Source: Rotaria macrura (taxonomy: Eukaryota > Rotifera > Eurotatoria > Philodinida > Philodinidae). From it: a stretch of 64,000 bases of DNA. A model generated the notes under the pieces. That model was not told the origin of the DNA. It saw only the letters and a list, made by a program, of their open reading frames with translations, and searched no databases. The translations under genes and the position numbers were made by a program. The DNA lies in the NCBI GenBank assembly GCA_900239685.1, contig OENT01000380.1, forward strand, positions 61,075-125,074, given 5' to 3'. Positions within the stretch are counted from its first letter, which is position 1; each line of letters starts with the position of its first letter. Shown in pieces: positions 13,001-25,864 of this stretch.

Positions 13001-14033
13001 TCTCATTCACAGGTAACCTATTTACCGATCCACAAAAATATCTACAAGCTGCACAATATAAAGATCAATGTTACAAGACTTATGTACTATTTTGCACAAA
13101 AAATAAAGTCTGTTAAAATTTTGGAATAGATTTGTATATATCAATATCTCTAATAGAATCAACCATATGATATGACTATGCAAAAGCGTGACTTTTTATT
13201 AATGCTCAAACGTCTTCAACTGATCGATCCTGTACATTTAACAGCATCACGTGTTATATCCATATTAGCTGAAGATGATCCAAATGTTCGACCCATTGGT
13301 TCAACAAATCCTACAGATGTTCGTTTAGATATCGAAGTAACCTTTAATTACGGACTAATCATTGACAAACGAACAATTCAATTTCTATATTCAGATGTGT
13401 TTTTTGGAATTTTTGGAAGCATTAGTTTCTTGTGCACTTATTCATCCTGGTAGTAAATATTATAATACATATGTTAGACCACCCAAAACAGCAACATCTG
13501 AACGTAGTCTTGGATCTCAACCATCGATTGGTTCGGTAAGGAAGTCATGAAGCATTGGATCTTGTTTTTTAATTTCATAGAACATTGAAATATTTTCTTC
13601 ATGGCTTTTATTTTCTAGCCAAGTATTCATGAACGACAACAAGAAAGTCAAGCATCTGAATATCCCGTCGTTGTTGTTCGTGAAGTATCTGAAATAACTC
13701 AAGAAACTCCTGAAGAACCCGAGAAACCCCGTTCAGTAGCAAGTCGAGGTATGAATTAAACAAGTTCTCTATTGTTTACATTTGTACATATATATTTCTA
13801 CGGATATAGAACGTGAAGCAACGGCACATGCTGCTGAGCCACCAGTACCACCTTCCTATTCAGCAAAACTTGATGACTTTTTTAATGGCATTTTTCTGCC
13901 AGCTGCGATCTCGTTTGAAAAAATTCGAGAAAAAATTCGTATTGATCAAGAACAAACTTGGCAAGGAATAAAACATGACACTAATAATGTTGATACACCA
14001 TGGCCTAAACAATTTGCTGTACTTATTCAATGA
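7028..14033 (+). CDS. RSPH10B: Radial spoke head 10 homologue B, MORN-repeat axonemal protein
   Basis: Sixteen exons: 7028-7422, 7481-7556, 7607-7734, 7790-7904, 7971-8177, 8235-8411, 11226-11367, 11451-11590, 11653-11845, 11929-12040, 12099-12205, 13013-13107, 13157-13336, 13395-13535, 13619-13748, 13810-14033. They give 853 residues, close to vertebrate RSPH10B. The first 115 or so residues are hydrophilic and low complexity. About ten MORN repeats follow (YTGDWSGGMMNGQGRYEW, YEGEWNMGNMHGKGTLQF, YEGNFLDGRRHGRGTFYY). Next comes the family's helical half (FHVLFRHLPQLKQIYRIYA, FLEFLEALVSCALIH). The family is part of radial spokes in motile cilia. Intron 6 (2.8 kb) and intron 11 (0.8 kb) are long; the rest are 49-83 nt. 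The donors after exons 10 and 12 are the least certain. AATAAA at 14061 lies 28 bases after the stop. Confidence 0.94.
8412..11225 (+). other. RSPH10B intron 6, enlarged
   Basis: This 2.8-kb intron is about 45 times longer than most introns of the gene. It holds the hAT-type MITE at 10546-10712. Two short open stretches near 9560-9660 and 9684-9953 look slightly protein-like but carry stops and match nothing I recognise. Nothing else was identified. Confidence 0.8.
10546..10712. mobile_element. hAT-type MITE with perfect 8-bp target duplication
   Basis: A 167-bp element beginning taggagcgtca and ending tgacacccct-a (complement taggggtgtca), a typical hAT terminus. It is flanked on both sides by atcagaag (10538-10545 and 10713-10720). 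The termini are only partly complementary further inward. It lies inside RSPH10B intron 6 and encodes nothing. Confidence 0.85.
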
Positions 14034-14066
14034 ATGCTTATTACAGCAATGTTTTGATTAAATAAA

Positions 14067-15521
14067 TATATAAAACATGAAAAGAAAAAAATTTAATCCA
14101 TGAGCTAATGATTATTAATTGAAAGAACAACAGACGAAGGAAACAAAATGTGAGCGATTCATGTCTATAGACGTCTGAACTCTTTAGAAATATGTAAAAC
14201 TATTTTTAATCAATTCAGATTTCAAGTAAACTATTTCTATGATTGTATTGAGGGGGTGTGAGTGTGAATGAAATAAAATCTATAGTCAAATTTCATTTTT
14301 CTAGTTTATGGTTTTGTTTGGAGATTCGATGTTTCATTCTTCATAATTTCATGTTACTTTTGTTAGCATGCATGGTTGAGCACGTAATAGAATCGAGTCA
14401 TTTTCAGACACAGTTTTCACTGAAAATTTCTTATTGGCGAACAATTTGAATTCTTCGATCAGAAGTATTTGATATGCCACTTTGTTGCACTGACTGAAGT
14501 TAATATATGGATCTCTGCACTGAGGTTATGATTGGAAGGATTTTAAATCATGGCTATATTAGATGATCGATCATCTTCTCCAATGAGCAATAAAACATTG
14601 TACCGAAGGTAACACTAGAATAAAAGTGTGCTGTTCTGCTCAATCTTCCCTAAAAACTCGATGGTTTTCGAAGACCTTGCTATTCTACGTAAGTTCATCA
14701 CAGTAGTTAGTAATGGTATATATGAAGCCTTCTTGAAAAATATACATGACGAAGCTGAAAACTTTTGATCCGTCATGATCGCACCACTCCACTCGATTAT
14801 AGCACGACGTAACGCTCACACGCGATCGTTTTGTTATTTTAAGCATATTCTATAGCGAACAATATTTCATTTGAAAAGAAAATTTTCTTATGATCTTCTT
14901 TTAGAAAATTCATTAAAAACTACGTATCTTTACTTAAATCCTATTCACTGAGCAAGATTTGAAATATATTATTTTTGGTAAATTCGTATACCTGGATCTG
15001 ATCTGAGTATTTGTTATAAAAATGTCCGAGAATGACACGATTTGCTATTTTTTCTTCGAGGTGACATCAGTGCGTTCAACGATTACCGTTCTAGGAACAA
15101 TGTGTGTTGTACAAATGATACTCATAAAACTATAGCGTCGATCATTTTACACGATCGTATTTGTTTTTATCTAAACATAATCACAAATTATTTCTATATT
15201 CTTACAATACAATTTCCAAACAGTAACGTTTTATGTCAATTCTGACAAAATACTGACAGTTCTCTCTTATCTACCCGACAAAATATTTTCAAAGTCAATT
15301 TTGTTTTTTTTTGTTTAATAATTCGATGAATGCATAATTCTCGAATCGCTAACTGCAATCATTTGTATGCATCCTTTATCTGAAGCAAACAGGAGCACTC
15401 ACTGAATGAGTTACAACTTTTACATTTCATAATGTATGCACTTTTTATGCAGCCCAATTCGTTTTTAGCGACAGTGCCGCAGGTACGCGTAACTGAGATA
15501 CATTTATTACGATAGAAAAAA
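14067..15521. other. Intergenic, nothing recognised
   Basis: AT-rich sequence downstream of the RSPH10B polyadenylation signal. Only short chance reading frames; no repeat or RNA gene recognised. Confidence 0.6.
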
Positions 15522-15529
15522 TTATGAAC

Positions 15530-15724
15530 TAGGGATGCAACGGTGACGGTAACCATTAAAATCGGTAAGCGGTACAGCCGGTAAACGTTCCGACCGGTGA
15601 CTGTTCCACCGGTTACCGTTATAAGCCAGTATTAGCTGGTATTAACGGTTGCCGGTTGGAACGGTTACCGGTATGGGCGTTTACAGTTAGAATGGTGAAC
15701 CGGTGATTCACCGTTGCATCCCTA
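15530..15724. mobile_element. hAT-type MITE with perfect 8-bp target duplication
   Basis: A 195-bp element whose ends are exact inverted copies: tagggatgcaacggtga on the left and tcaccgttgcatcccta on the right. The target duplication ttatgaac is at 15522-15529 and 15725-15732. The interior is built from accggt- and aacggt-like palindromic motifs. It belongs to the same family as the element at 44169-44365. Confidence 0.92.
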
Positions 15725-15734
15725 TTATGAACAC

Positions 15735-17241
15735 TACCCAGGACGAGCATTACGATAGTCGTAAGCGATTGTATACGACGGCGAATGCGATCGTACACCA
15801 TCGTATACGTTAGGAATTACTATCGTATACGACAGTATTTCGTCGTATTATTTGACGTCAGAATTACGACCGTGTATCGTCATGTCGTACATGACGAAAT
15901 ACGACCACTGTAAATGCTCGTTGATGATCGTACACAATGTCATTTGTTATTGTACTTCGCATAAGCACTGCTGCCCCCCCCCCCTTCCGTATTCTAAATA
16001 ATATGCAAACTAATACTCGGGATGCCCAGCCTCATTGTAGGTTCTAATGATTTTTTCTTACTTTTTTGATGATGTACAAAAAGATACGATAGCTTTAATC
16101 TATCATGAAAGCTTCATGAGAAAAAATGATTGGAACTTACTGTGCGATTATTTGTTATAAATAATCTAAAAATACAAAACAATTATTTGAATACGATAAC
16201 AATTGCTCATCAATGTATCGTAACGCATAATCTAAAACTAAAAGATTTTATTACTGTAAATTGTCACTAAATATTCGATTTATCCAGACGCATAAACTAA
16301 AAATTAAAAACAGCAGAATAGTTTAAATCATATAATATTTACCTTTCTACTTCGCTGTACATAATCTAAATATAAAGAACAAAAATTTATTCAAATCAAT
16401 CAATACGTACCATTCGATTAATCGTAACACATAATCTAAAAACAAACCAACAAAGCAAATTTTTCTAAAGTAAGACTTACATATGACCAAGGACGAAGAT
16501 ATCATTTTTTAAATTATTCCATATAGCTTTTTCTTTTGCATAATTTTTTATAAGGTATTTCTAAGCTAATTTTTATAAAAATATATGCAGTAGAGAATAG
16601 GACTAAGCGTTTCACTTCCAACAGCAATTCGTCACTCCACATATAGTTGTTACTAACGACTCGTTAGTATCAGAAAGAGATGAGAAGATAAATAAAATCG
16701 ATCAACGACTGAATGTCCTTGAATATATAATTTAACATAGAAAGCAATTGGTATCTCGTTATATTTTTTTTATTTCCTTTTATGACGATAGATTTCGATC
16801 AATCATTTCTTCTGAAACTGAAAGTATTTTTCATCACTCCTGAGAAGGTACTATTTCTACTAGAACTCATCTATGAGATAGAAGAAAATGATAGATATCA
16901 CCCTATATGTTATTGTACTCCTCCACATGACAGTGGAAATCGCTCAGTAATGGTAGAAATCTCATTTTAATTGATGTCTGCTGGAATTGGATTGACGTCT
17001 TGATTTTTGGTGACATTGTCCATCGTGCATCCTGCTATGTACGATGGCAACTCACGAACAAAGTACGATCGTATACGAACCTCGTTTACGATGGCCCTAT
17101 TCTATGATCGTTTACAGCAATCGTATATCATTGTATTACATTGCATATGATCGTCGTATGCAACCATCGTGCACGATCCTCGCTATTCGTCGTATTTGAT
17201 TGTTTACGGTCGTATTCGATCGTGGACTTTTGACCTGGGTA
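15735..17241. mobile_element. Putative 1.5-kb non-autonomous DNA transposon, TIR tacccagg
   Basis: The stretch starts tacccagg and ends cctgggta. The first 200 and last 220 bases are dense in tcgtat/atacga motifs (for example gtatacgacgg, gatcgtatacgaac, gtcgtattcgatcg), while the middle is plain AT-rich sequence. Such subterminal repeats are typical of transposase-binding ends. No transposase frame is present. I found no clear target duplication, so the boundaries are tentative. The left end abuts the duplication of the hAT MITE at 15530-15724. Confidence 0.5.
16161..16440. repeat. Degenerate tandem repeat, about 67-bp unit, five copies
   Basis: The motif cataatctaaa or a close variant recurs near 16161, 16227, 16291, 16361 and 16431, that is every 64-70 bases. 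Several copies are preceded by atcgtaac(g/a). It lies inside the putative 1.5-kb element. Confidence 0.55.
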
Positions 17242-17744
17242 CAGCCGATGCGACTCATATCAATGCACAGCATCTAGTATGAATGAATCATCAGTAGTCC
17301 TCTATTAGTTATTATTGATCATACTCTAGCATCAAAACCTAGCCGCAAAATGACCGTATAGAAGGAAGTGCGCACGACAGTACGCGTCCATATCTCACTG
17401 TGGTACTGATAATGAGGTGTGTATTATTTGTATACTTTTTTACGATCGAAGTATAGGGAGCAGGAGTTTTCGAGGGTGGCAAATACGAGTCGGACTATTA
17501 CTGAAATTTTTATGACAATATTACATTTTTGGACTTTGAATGTTTTAAGTTTTCATTTTTAAGAATTTTTCTAAAAAAACTATCTGAAAATTTGTTTTTA
17601 CTCTATTTTACTTTTGGTCCTCTCACTTTTTCATTGTGAAATTTTTTTCTCAGTTTTTATGGAAAATCTCCAAAATTTGTTTCTGAATGGCTAGTAAAAA
17701 TATATCAGTAAAATGAAATACTGAACTATTTACTCCTTTATTAA

Positions 17745-17866
17745 TTGTGACACAGACACCTGTAGCTACGATCACACTGTGACGTATAATTTGCAAAAGA
17801 ATGCGTCACAGTTACGAGCAATTACCATCGTTTCATCTTAGTTACACGTCGCTGTGTCACAGTTTG
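17745..17866. repeat. Short inverted-repeat element
   Basis: tgtgacacag near 17746 and its complement ctgtgtcaca near 17855 bracket about 120 bases that also contain cactgtgacg and gcgtcacagt. No target duplication was found, so it may be a small MITE or a chance inverted repeat. Confidence 0.35.
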
Positions 17867-19229
17867 AATGTAATCGACACACATAGGTTCTCAAACAATT
17901 AAGGATCAACTGAAACTAATTTGCACCAGACTTGTAAATGCATTTGAAATGAACTTGAATAAAAGGCTGTTTATTAAAACAACATACGCTTGAAAAGTAT
18001 GCTCTACGTTATATTCCTGGACACATCAAAGCGAATCATTATGTTGTATTCTTACTTCAAGTTTATCGGATTCGTGTAGGCAAAAATCAACATAAACAAT
18101 AATCACTTTCACATGAATAATGCACTGTGTATAACGTAAATGTCGTCTGTTGTAATATTCTAATATGAAAAATCATGCCACTTATTGACATTCTGTTTTC
18201 ATCTTAATGCTTTACAACTAATTTAGTATAATTTTCTATTTCATTTGAGTTGATGTTGTTGCCTGACTTATTCATTTTTTCAAAGTTCATTATCAATGTT
18301 AAATTCTTTTTCAAAACTACTAATGTTGCCTTGACATTCGGCAACTTTTTGCAGTACAAAGAATGGGTAGAAACAAAATGGACTCGCATACGTAATAGAT
18401 GAAATTCACAACCTCATTATGAGCATAGAAAAAGATCATTTTTCATAGGACAGCATGAAATAATAATCTATGTAATTATTTAATAAACAAACTATGATAA
18501 AGATATTTTATTGCACGAATATGTAAATTAATCTTAGCTATATTCAATGTTTTAAAATAATATATAGCCTATGAATAAGAAAAACGGTGTATGATTTCCA
18601 TAACTAACTAAACATGCTGAAAGTCACAACTGATCGTAACACAATCAGTTCTTCGATCGTTGAATTTTTCCCCAAGTAACTAACTATCAGGCTAAGATAA
18701 ATGGCTCTATCGACAGAAGAGAATTTTCATCGAAGAATTTTTTTCTTCAACGTTCAATTAAATAAAAATATTTCTATTAAAAGCCATAAGTAAAACAATG
18801 CAATCTTTGCCATTATTATCATATGAGAGTGTCATATTTTAAGCTAGACGAAAATCAAGTGTCATTCGATAGATTATCATCTTCGCTGTTTAACTATTAT
18901 TCTCTGTTGAAATAAAATGATGCAGTGTTCTTGTTTTTCTATTCATTCTTTTTATTCGTGTTAAAACAAAAAACAAAGAAAATTAAATGACATACGTTGA
19001 AAAAAAGAAAAGAAAAAACACACACATTTAACTGTTGTCGATGAAGCGTAAAAGATGTATAGGAATCTTTGCACGAATCATATTTCAAATTCCCTATAAG
19101 TTGCACATTTATGAATAGTCATAAGACAATAAACAGACGTATTACAAGTGTATTGAGAAAAAATTGCATGATGATAAAATTTTGAAAAGTCAATATTCAT
19201 CATTGAAATGTTAAAAAACAAAAGTAAAT
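17867..19229. other. Intergenic, nothing recognised
   Basis: AT-rich sequence between the repeats and the 3' end of CAPSL. A tttatt (AATAAA on the minus strand) at 18951 could be a distant CAPSL polyadenylation signal. Confidence 0.6.
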
Positions 19230-20132
<903 letters not shown>

Positions 20133-23100
20133 TATGTACGACAGTTCATAAACTATACATCCTATTTTACTTTTATCAACTACGTGTTCTGGAAAGATAA
20201 CTGTTCAGTCGAATTGGTGAACATTACCTGTGTACAATTCTTCGCTATTAAATACAGAACTCATCAGCTTCGATGTAGAAAAAATCGTCAGATATAATCG
20301 AAAATTTCCGTACCATGATAAAGGTTTGAAAAAAGTAATTGGATAGTTATATGTGGTTTTCAGGTTTTTCGTATCTTCAATAGGTCATTGGAATAGGTTC
20401 AAATTTTCAAAAACTCTTTCTTCAAAATGACAATATTATGGATCTTTTATTATGTACCGATTTTTTTCCAATAATTAATTAAGATATTATATCTTTAAAT
20501 GTATTCGGTACATCTTTACGGAATCAACGAGATGAGATGAGGATATCATTTTTTGGCCGAAGTTCATTCACGTTTATTGTACTACAATAAGAATCCAATT
20601 CATTATATCATTAATATGTCATACTATCTTACAGAATCAATGATACTAAATTGACTATGACAGCACATTAAATACCTATTTCTACGTCAGTATCTTCTGA
20701 TTTAACAGCTATACTTAGCAATATCTTTTAGTCTACCATCCATTGAACACGTGAAATTCTCATTCTAGTCAAAACTAAATTATAACAATCCATTGAGATA
20801 GGATCTCTTAAACTACGAGTAGAGTTTATTGCTTTGTGTTCTTTCGAGAATGAGATTAGGCATGTCTTATAATCTAAGGTACAGATTAGATTGCATCTCG
20901 CTTTCATGTGATTTAAAGACAACTAGATGAACGTATGTGGAGTATGTTCTTACTAACCTCAAATATCGAAACCACGTTGCTCACAATGACATCGAATGTA
21001 AATATGCGTACAACTGGACTACACTGATACTTGAGCTTCCACCCATCGACTCTTTATGAATTAATTGCACTTGAAATATAAGCAATATTGGATCACTTGA
21101 TGAAGTTCGAGATCAATTCATGTCAACAAGAGCCATCTTATCATGTTGATGATTCACCGGTACTTATTTGTATTTGTAAGAGATGAACAAGTATTTCAAT
21201 TCACTAAATTTTAAATGTTCATCTAATATTCATCTGATTCTATTAATTTTTATCATGTGCATTTTAAATTACTCGAGAGATATTGACTAACTTCTGCAAG
21301 ATATATTTCATAATACAAGTGTTAATAAATATCAATTGATTGGGGATGTCTGCGAAAGCCATTGTGCAACTTTTCATGGTATTTAATATGTTTAAGGAAT
21401 AGAACATATCTATGCTTTAATTTCTGAAGAAACTATTCCAATTGAACTATCAAACAAACAAACAATTTGAATGGATTTTTCTCCATACAATCGGTCATTA
21501 AATTACTGATTTGAATTCACCACATGAGAATCGATCAGTCTATTATAGCTTTGAGAATAGAACAACATTAATATTAAAAATCACTGAATATTTTCAAGTT
21601 AGACTTGTAAAAAGAAAAAAATGTGTTAGATATCAAGTCCTTGCCAATCGATTACGTCAGCTGGTTTTGGTTTTTCATTTGACCACTAGAGATTTACAAA
21701 TAAAAGTAGCAAGAGTTCTGTTCAACGTTTGATATATAAGTAGATTTATCCAAATAAAAATATTCTCTTATTTTATTTCAGTATCTGTTTCATGTCAGCC
21801 TCACTGTACAACTTCCGAGACAGAAAACAACAGCGCCGTAAATAATCGTATTAGAAAATTGACTCGTAAACTAGTATAACGGATTACAGCGACCATGAAT
21901 ATCCGCAGTAACTCGTCCGTTTATGATTAGTTAGGGTCATTTAAGACGCCATTTCTAACAGTCGGAATGATCACCATAGGTTGTAGTTCATAATACGATG
22001 CTAGCGATTCAATGAAATTTGCAAGAGCTCAACACAGTAATATTTCAACTGTACGGCCATGCATCTTTCTTATATGTAGTAGAACATTTCATTTGAAAGC
22101 TCATTAGTTATCGAACACTAATATACTCATCAGAGCGAATCGAAAGCAATAAATTCAGGGGATACAACTGATGTGAATCATCGATCATTTTGATTGTCTA
22201 CCGTGAATATGCCTCAATTATTTCGTTCATTCTATCTTACTTTTTCTTCTGTGCACGTGTTCTGCATCGTTACTCAAGTGTGACCAATTCATTGGTATTT
22301 CATCGACTACATAAAATACCAGATTAAAAACCAAAGCGACAAGCCTATCTACCTGGCACATGGAAGCAGTCATTCTTACATTTTGATCGCAGCGTATGAA
22401 ACTTTCCCAAAGATCAGCTCGAAATGAAACGATCCTTAGATTCTTTACCTTTAATGATGATGCTGTGATCGGCGCTTCTTCTATTGAAGATTGATATTCT
22501 CGTAAGACGTAGTGGACGACATCTACACAGTAAATGGTAAGTTGACAAACGATTCCTTTAGAATAATCATATCTGTCATCCTTCAAAAAAAAAATTCAAC
22601 TGAATATACTGAGAAAAAAGACGCCAGTTTTCTAGTTAAACTACAGCCGTCTTAGAAGTGACTAAAGAATATATGAATAGTCAGTTTCTATGCTGTCGTG
22701 ATTATCGAAGTTTTCACTGCTTCACCTATCAGAGATTGCACTTTACAATAGGAATCACCCGGTTTCAGAAAATATTGGCTTTTTCCTGTTCAATTCTTTT
22801 TTACGATTTGACTAGTACACTAGATATTGATAAACTGGTTCAGTGGCGACACCACCATCAAACCGTTGTAATTTAAATAAGTTGTTATAGCAACGAACAG
22901 AGGACATTTTCAAAGTAGTTTCAATTACATTTAATTAAGTTTAACAAAAATATTATTTAACTTCATCCAAAAAATTAAAATGAATGTACTTTTTTTGCAT
23001 GAGGATACTCAAGTTGTGATTGGTAACTATATGAGGCGCTACTATCTACTGCTAAGAAACAGCAACGTTCCATGATATAGCGTTATTTTGTTGCATGTTT

Positions 23101-23443
23101 GTTTTCGTTATATTTACGAATTGACCGTGGGCAAAGTCAGTGTCAGTTTTTTTTTCTATAAAACTAGCTCATTGTAACGAGTAAACGTGAGGTACGCAAG
23201 TATTCTTCATCGATGACTGTACTAAGATTAATAGTAAAGTTTCAATCAAATATAAATACATAAACACACATTTGACTCACCGTACCTCATCTACGGATAA
23301 CCGTTATCCATAAAAAGCGTCATCTACAGTGTCATTTGCATTATGCAGTGAAGTCATTGTTTTACTCTTGTATTTAGATTATTTTCTATTAAAATAGATC
23401 TATTTGTTCTTCTTCGATAATTATATTCAAATTCTCGATTGAC
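20133..23443. other. Intergenic, no gene supported
   Basis: About 3.3 kb of AT-rich DNA. A 119-codon minus-strand frame at 22227-22586 is the longest open stretch; it resembles no family I know and has no supporting splice or promoter signals, so I do not call it. Confidence 0.5.
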
Positions 23444-24166
23444 ATGATAGCAGCGACATGTTGTACATCAACTCCAATTATCTACCAAATCCAAGTAATC
23501 TCAAAACGATCACAATACGCACCGATACTACCCCGGAGTGGATTATCACCATCATCCTCCGCACCAATTATTTCAATATCGGAAATTCGTGGACCAGTTC
23601 AAATTAAAAGAACTACTAAGAGTGATGTAAATAATAATAATACTAATAATGACCAGCATCAAATAACAAAGATAAAGTCAACGAAACTTCTCGATATAGA
23701 AAACGATGTCGAAATCATGGACGATATCGATGAGGAACACTTTCTAGCATATGTTGGTCTTCGGCGTAAGACTAAACAACCATCGAGACCTATACTAACA
23801 TCAAGACCATTAGCAAAACGACTAGCAGCTCCTATTTGTTTACTTCCTCTACCCAATCACGGTCAACGCGTACGGCAAGCTTTATATATTTTATTACCAT
23901 TCTTGAAATTTTTATCCATTACACATGATGCTGAACAATATTGTTTAAAGAATGATCAAACAAAAGACGAATGTCTCTTAACACGTTCAGTAACACACAC
24001 ACGTACATTAAAGACAATAAACAAAAAAACAAACAAACGAAAAATACCGAAGTCAGGTAATGTACCAGCTGACCAGGCCTATATCTATACAGGATGGTCG
24101 CCGCGAATCACCGTAAAAAAGGGTTACATAGAGTTTTGCTTCCCATTCATAGTACCTTATATATAA
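23444..24166 (+). CDS. Uncharacterised protein, at least one long exon
   Basis: An uninterrupted 240-codon frame, long for this AT-rich DNA. The product is Ser/Thr/Pro- and Asn-rich at first (SPSSSAPIISISEI, NNNNTNND), then acidic (DIENDVEIMDDIDEEH), then basic and Leu-rich (RPLAKRLAAPICLLPLPNHG). There is no clear signal peptide, domain or repeat. Codon choice looks like that of the neighbouring genes, so I believe at least the central part is coding. The last 20 codons look doubtful: a possible donor (acc followed by gtaaaa) at about 24111 could splice to exons downstream, where coding-like fragments are visible to about 24700. I do not recognise a function. Confidence 0.5.
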   Translation: MIAATCCTSTPIIYQIQVISKRSQYAPILPRSGLSPSSSAPIISISEIRGPVQIKRTTKSDVNNNNTNNDQHQITKIKSTKLLDIENDVEIMDDIDEEHFLAYVGLRRKTKQPSRPILTSRPLAKRLAAPICLLPLPNHGQRVRQALYILLPFLKFLSITHDAEQYCLKNDQTKDECLLTRSVTHTRTLKTINKKTNKRKIPKSGNVPADQAYIYTGWSPRITVKKGYIEFCFPFIVPYI

Positions 24167-25091
24167 CCGGCTTCAAAAATCTCTGGTCAATCGATATGAG
24201 ATTGCTTTTTTGCAATATTTGGATTATACCTATCGTACATGTTACTATCATGATTGTTACAATATTTTTCTATACTATGTGTTGGTCTTGTCAATGTAAA
24301 GCGATTTCCTTTGATTGCATGCTACACAATATGGCATGAATGGCAAATTGATGGCTATAAACCATTGTCTAGATGTTTTCATGAAGAACATAATTGCATG
24401 CATAATTGTCGAGAGCATTTTCTATAAGTTGCACACGATAAACAAATACGTGGATAAGTAAAGGTGCATGTTAATCGTGTCAGAATGTTCGAGTTCTTCT
24501 TATCAGTGAACTTCGTTTTGCACAGCACATGTTCACACGTGCTGCATCAAATGATTTTTGAGTATTTTTAAAATCTCGATTTACTCATGATCCAAATAAT
24601 AGACAATGTTTGAGTTGCCATCTTGATTACAGTATTCAAAACGAGCGAATAATTTAATTAGCGGCAGATTTAAGCAAATTTTCTTGTGGAAAGGAGACGT
24701 AGCCACCCCATGGGTTCGCTACTAAGAGAGGGACTTGAAGGTTTTTTCCCGAGGGGGGGGGGCTTAGCCATTCTCTGACTTTGCCATTGAATTTAATATG
24801 TCAAATATTGTCTGTAATCGGCAAGGTTTATGAATATAAAAGAGTAGATGTAGCGAATTTTGCACCTTGAACCCAATGAAAGTGATATACCATTGTTCAA
24901 ATGATTTGCTCAAAGGTCTTTTTGAAATTCTGTCATGTCCTTGTGAACAATCTTTGTATATGTCCTATACCGACATTGTTTTTTGCGATGGCTCCTAAGT
25001 AGAAAGCGAACGTATCTTGTATGTCGCTCGATTTCAAAGAAAACTAGCAGAATTCGTTACAATATTTCGTTGTTCTACAGAATTTATCACC

Positions 25092-25864
25092 ATGGCTACG
25101 AATACTTTCCGTAATAATACAAAAAGAACTCCAATGGGTCAATATATTCATTCGACACTCGAATGTCATGTTGTACTTGATCGTTTGAATCAATCAGCAA
25201 TTGATCAGAAAATGAAAAGTTCCATCGAAGATAAAACAATAGTTTGTATTTAGTCGTTGATGATCTTGAATATGTGAAAAGAAATTATTTTTCATCATAG
25301 TCAAAACCTAAACGCTTATTACGGAATACATCTCCACAAGAACATCATTCTTCTCTTTCTCCTGTTCAACAAGCACTAAATCAAACAACTACAACAACAA
25401 CAACAACACGAACAACGATAACAACTATGACAACTGAGAAAACAACAACGGTGAAACAAAAATCAACAACTACAACATTGTCATCGTGTAATGATTCAAA
25501 ACGTTTCAAGAAAACATCTGATGATGATATTATCGATATATCGGATAATGATCAAACTACATTGACATATCAACGTATTTATTTAAAATGTTTCGTTTGT
25601 TCGAAACGTGAATATATTGATGCCCAAACTACCAACAGTGATATCTTGCATTCACATTGGCTCGAACATGGTAATGATTTATCATTAAACATTTATGATT
25701 CACTATTAGATTCAATTTTAACACGTGTTGTTGAATTCTTTCATTTTCCTAAACGACATACACTAGAAGGAAAAATTCAAACTGTATTTATATTAAATTC
25801 TAAAGAAATACGCAAAACTTCATCGAATTCTGTCGAGGATGAGACGTGTATAGTTCTTGATTAA
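25092..25864 (+). CDS. Uncharacterised protein with Thr-rich tract and possible C2H2-like finger
   Basis: Two exons, 25092-25241 and 25301-25864 (TAA), separated by a 59-nt GT-AG intron, give 237 residues. The start follows accATGg. Exon 2 opens with a basic segment, then a threonine-rich tract (about residues 75-110), then an acidic patch (TSDDDIIDISDND). A CFVC pair about 17 residues before HSHWLEH could bind zinc like a degenerate C2H2 finger. The C-terminal 70 residues look globular (LDSILTRVVEFFHFPKRH). It may be nuclear, but that is a guess. AATAAA at 26177 could end the transcript. An in-frame ATG at 25017 is possible but has weaker context. It could be the 3' part of the same gene as 23444-24166. 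Confidence 0.55.

Noticed and set aside
17745-17866. Classification as a hAT MITE
   Set aside because: The ends are inverted but do not resemble hAT termini, and no 8-bp duplication is present, so it is listed only as an inverted repeat.
22227-22586. 119-codon minus-strand frame
   Set aside because: No recognisable motif, no splice or promoter context; a frame this long can occur by chance in 64 kb over six frames.
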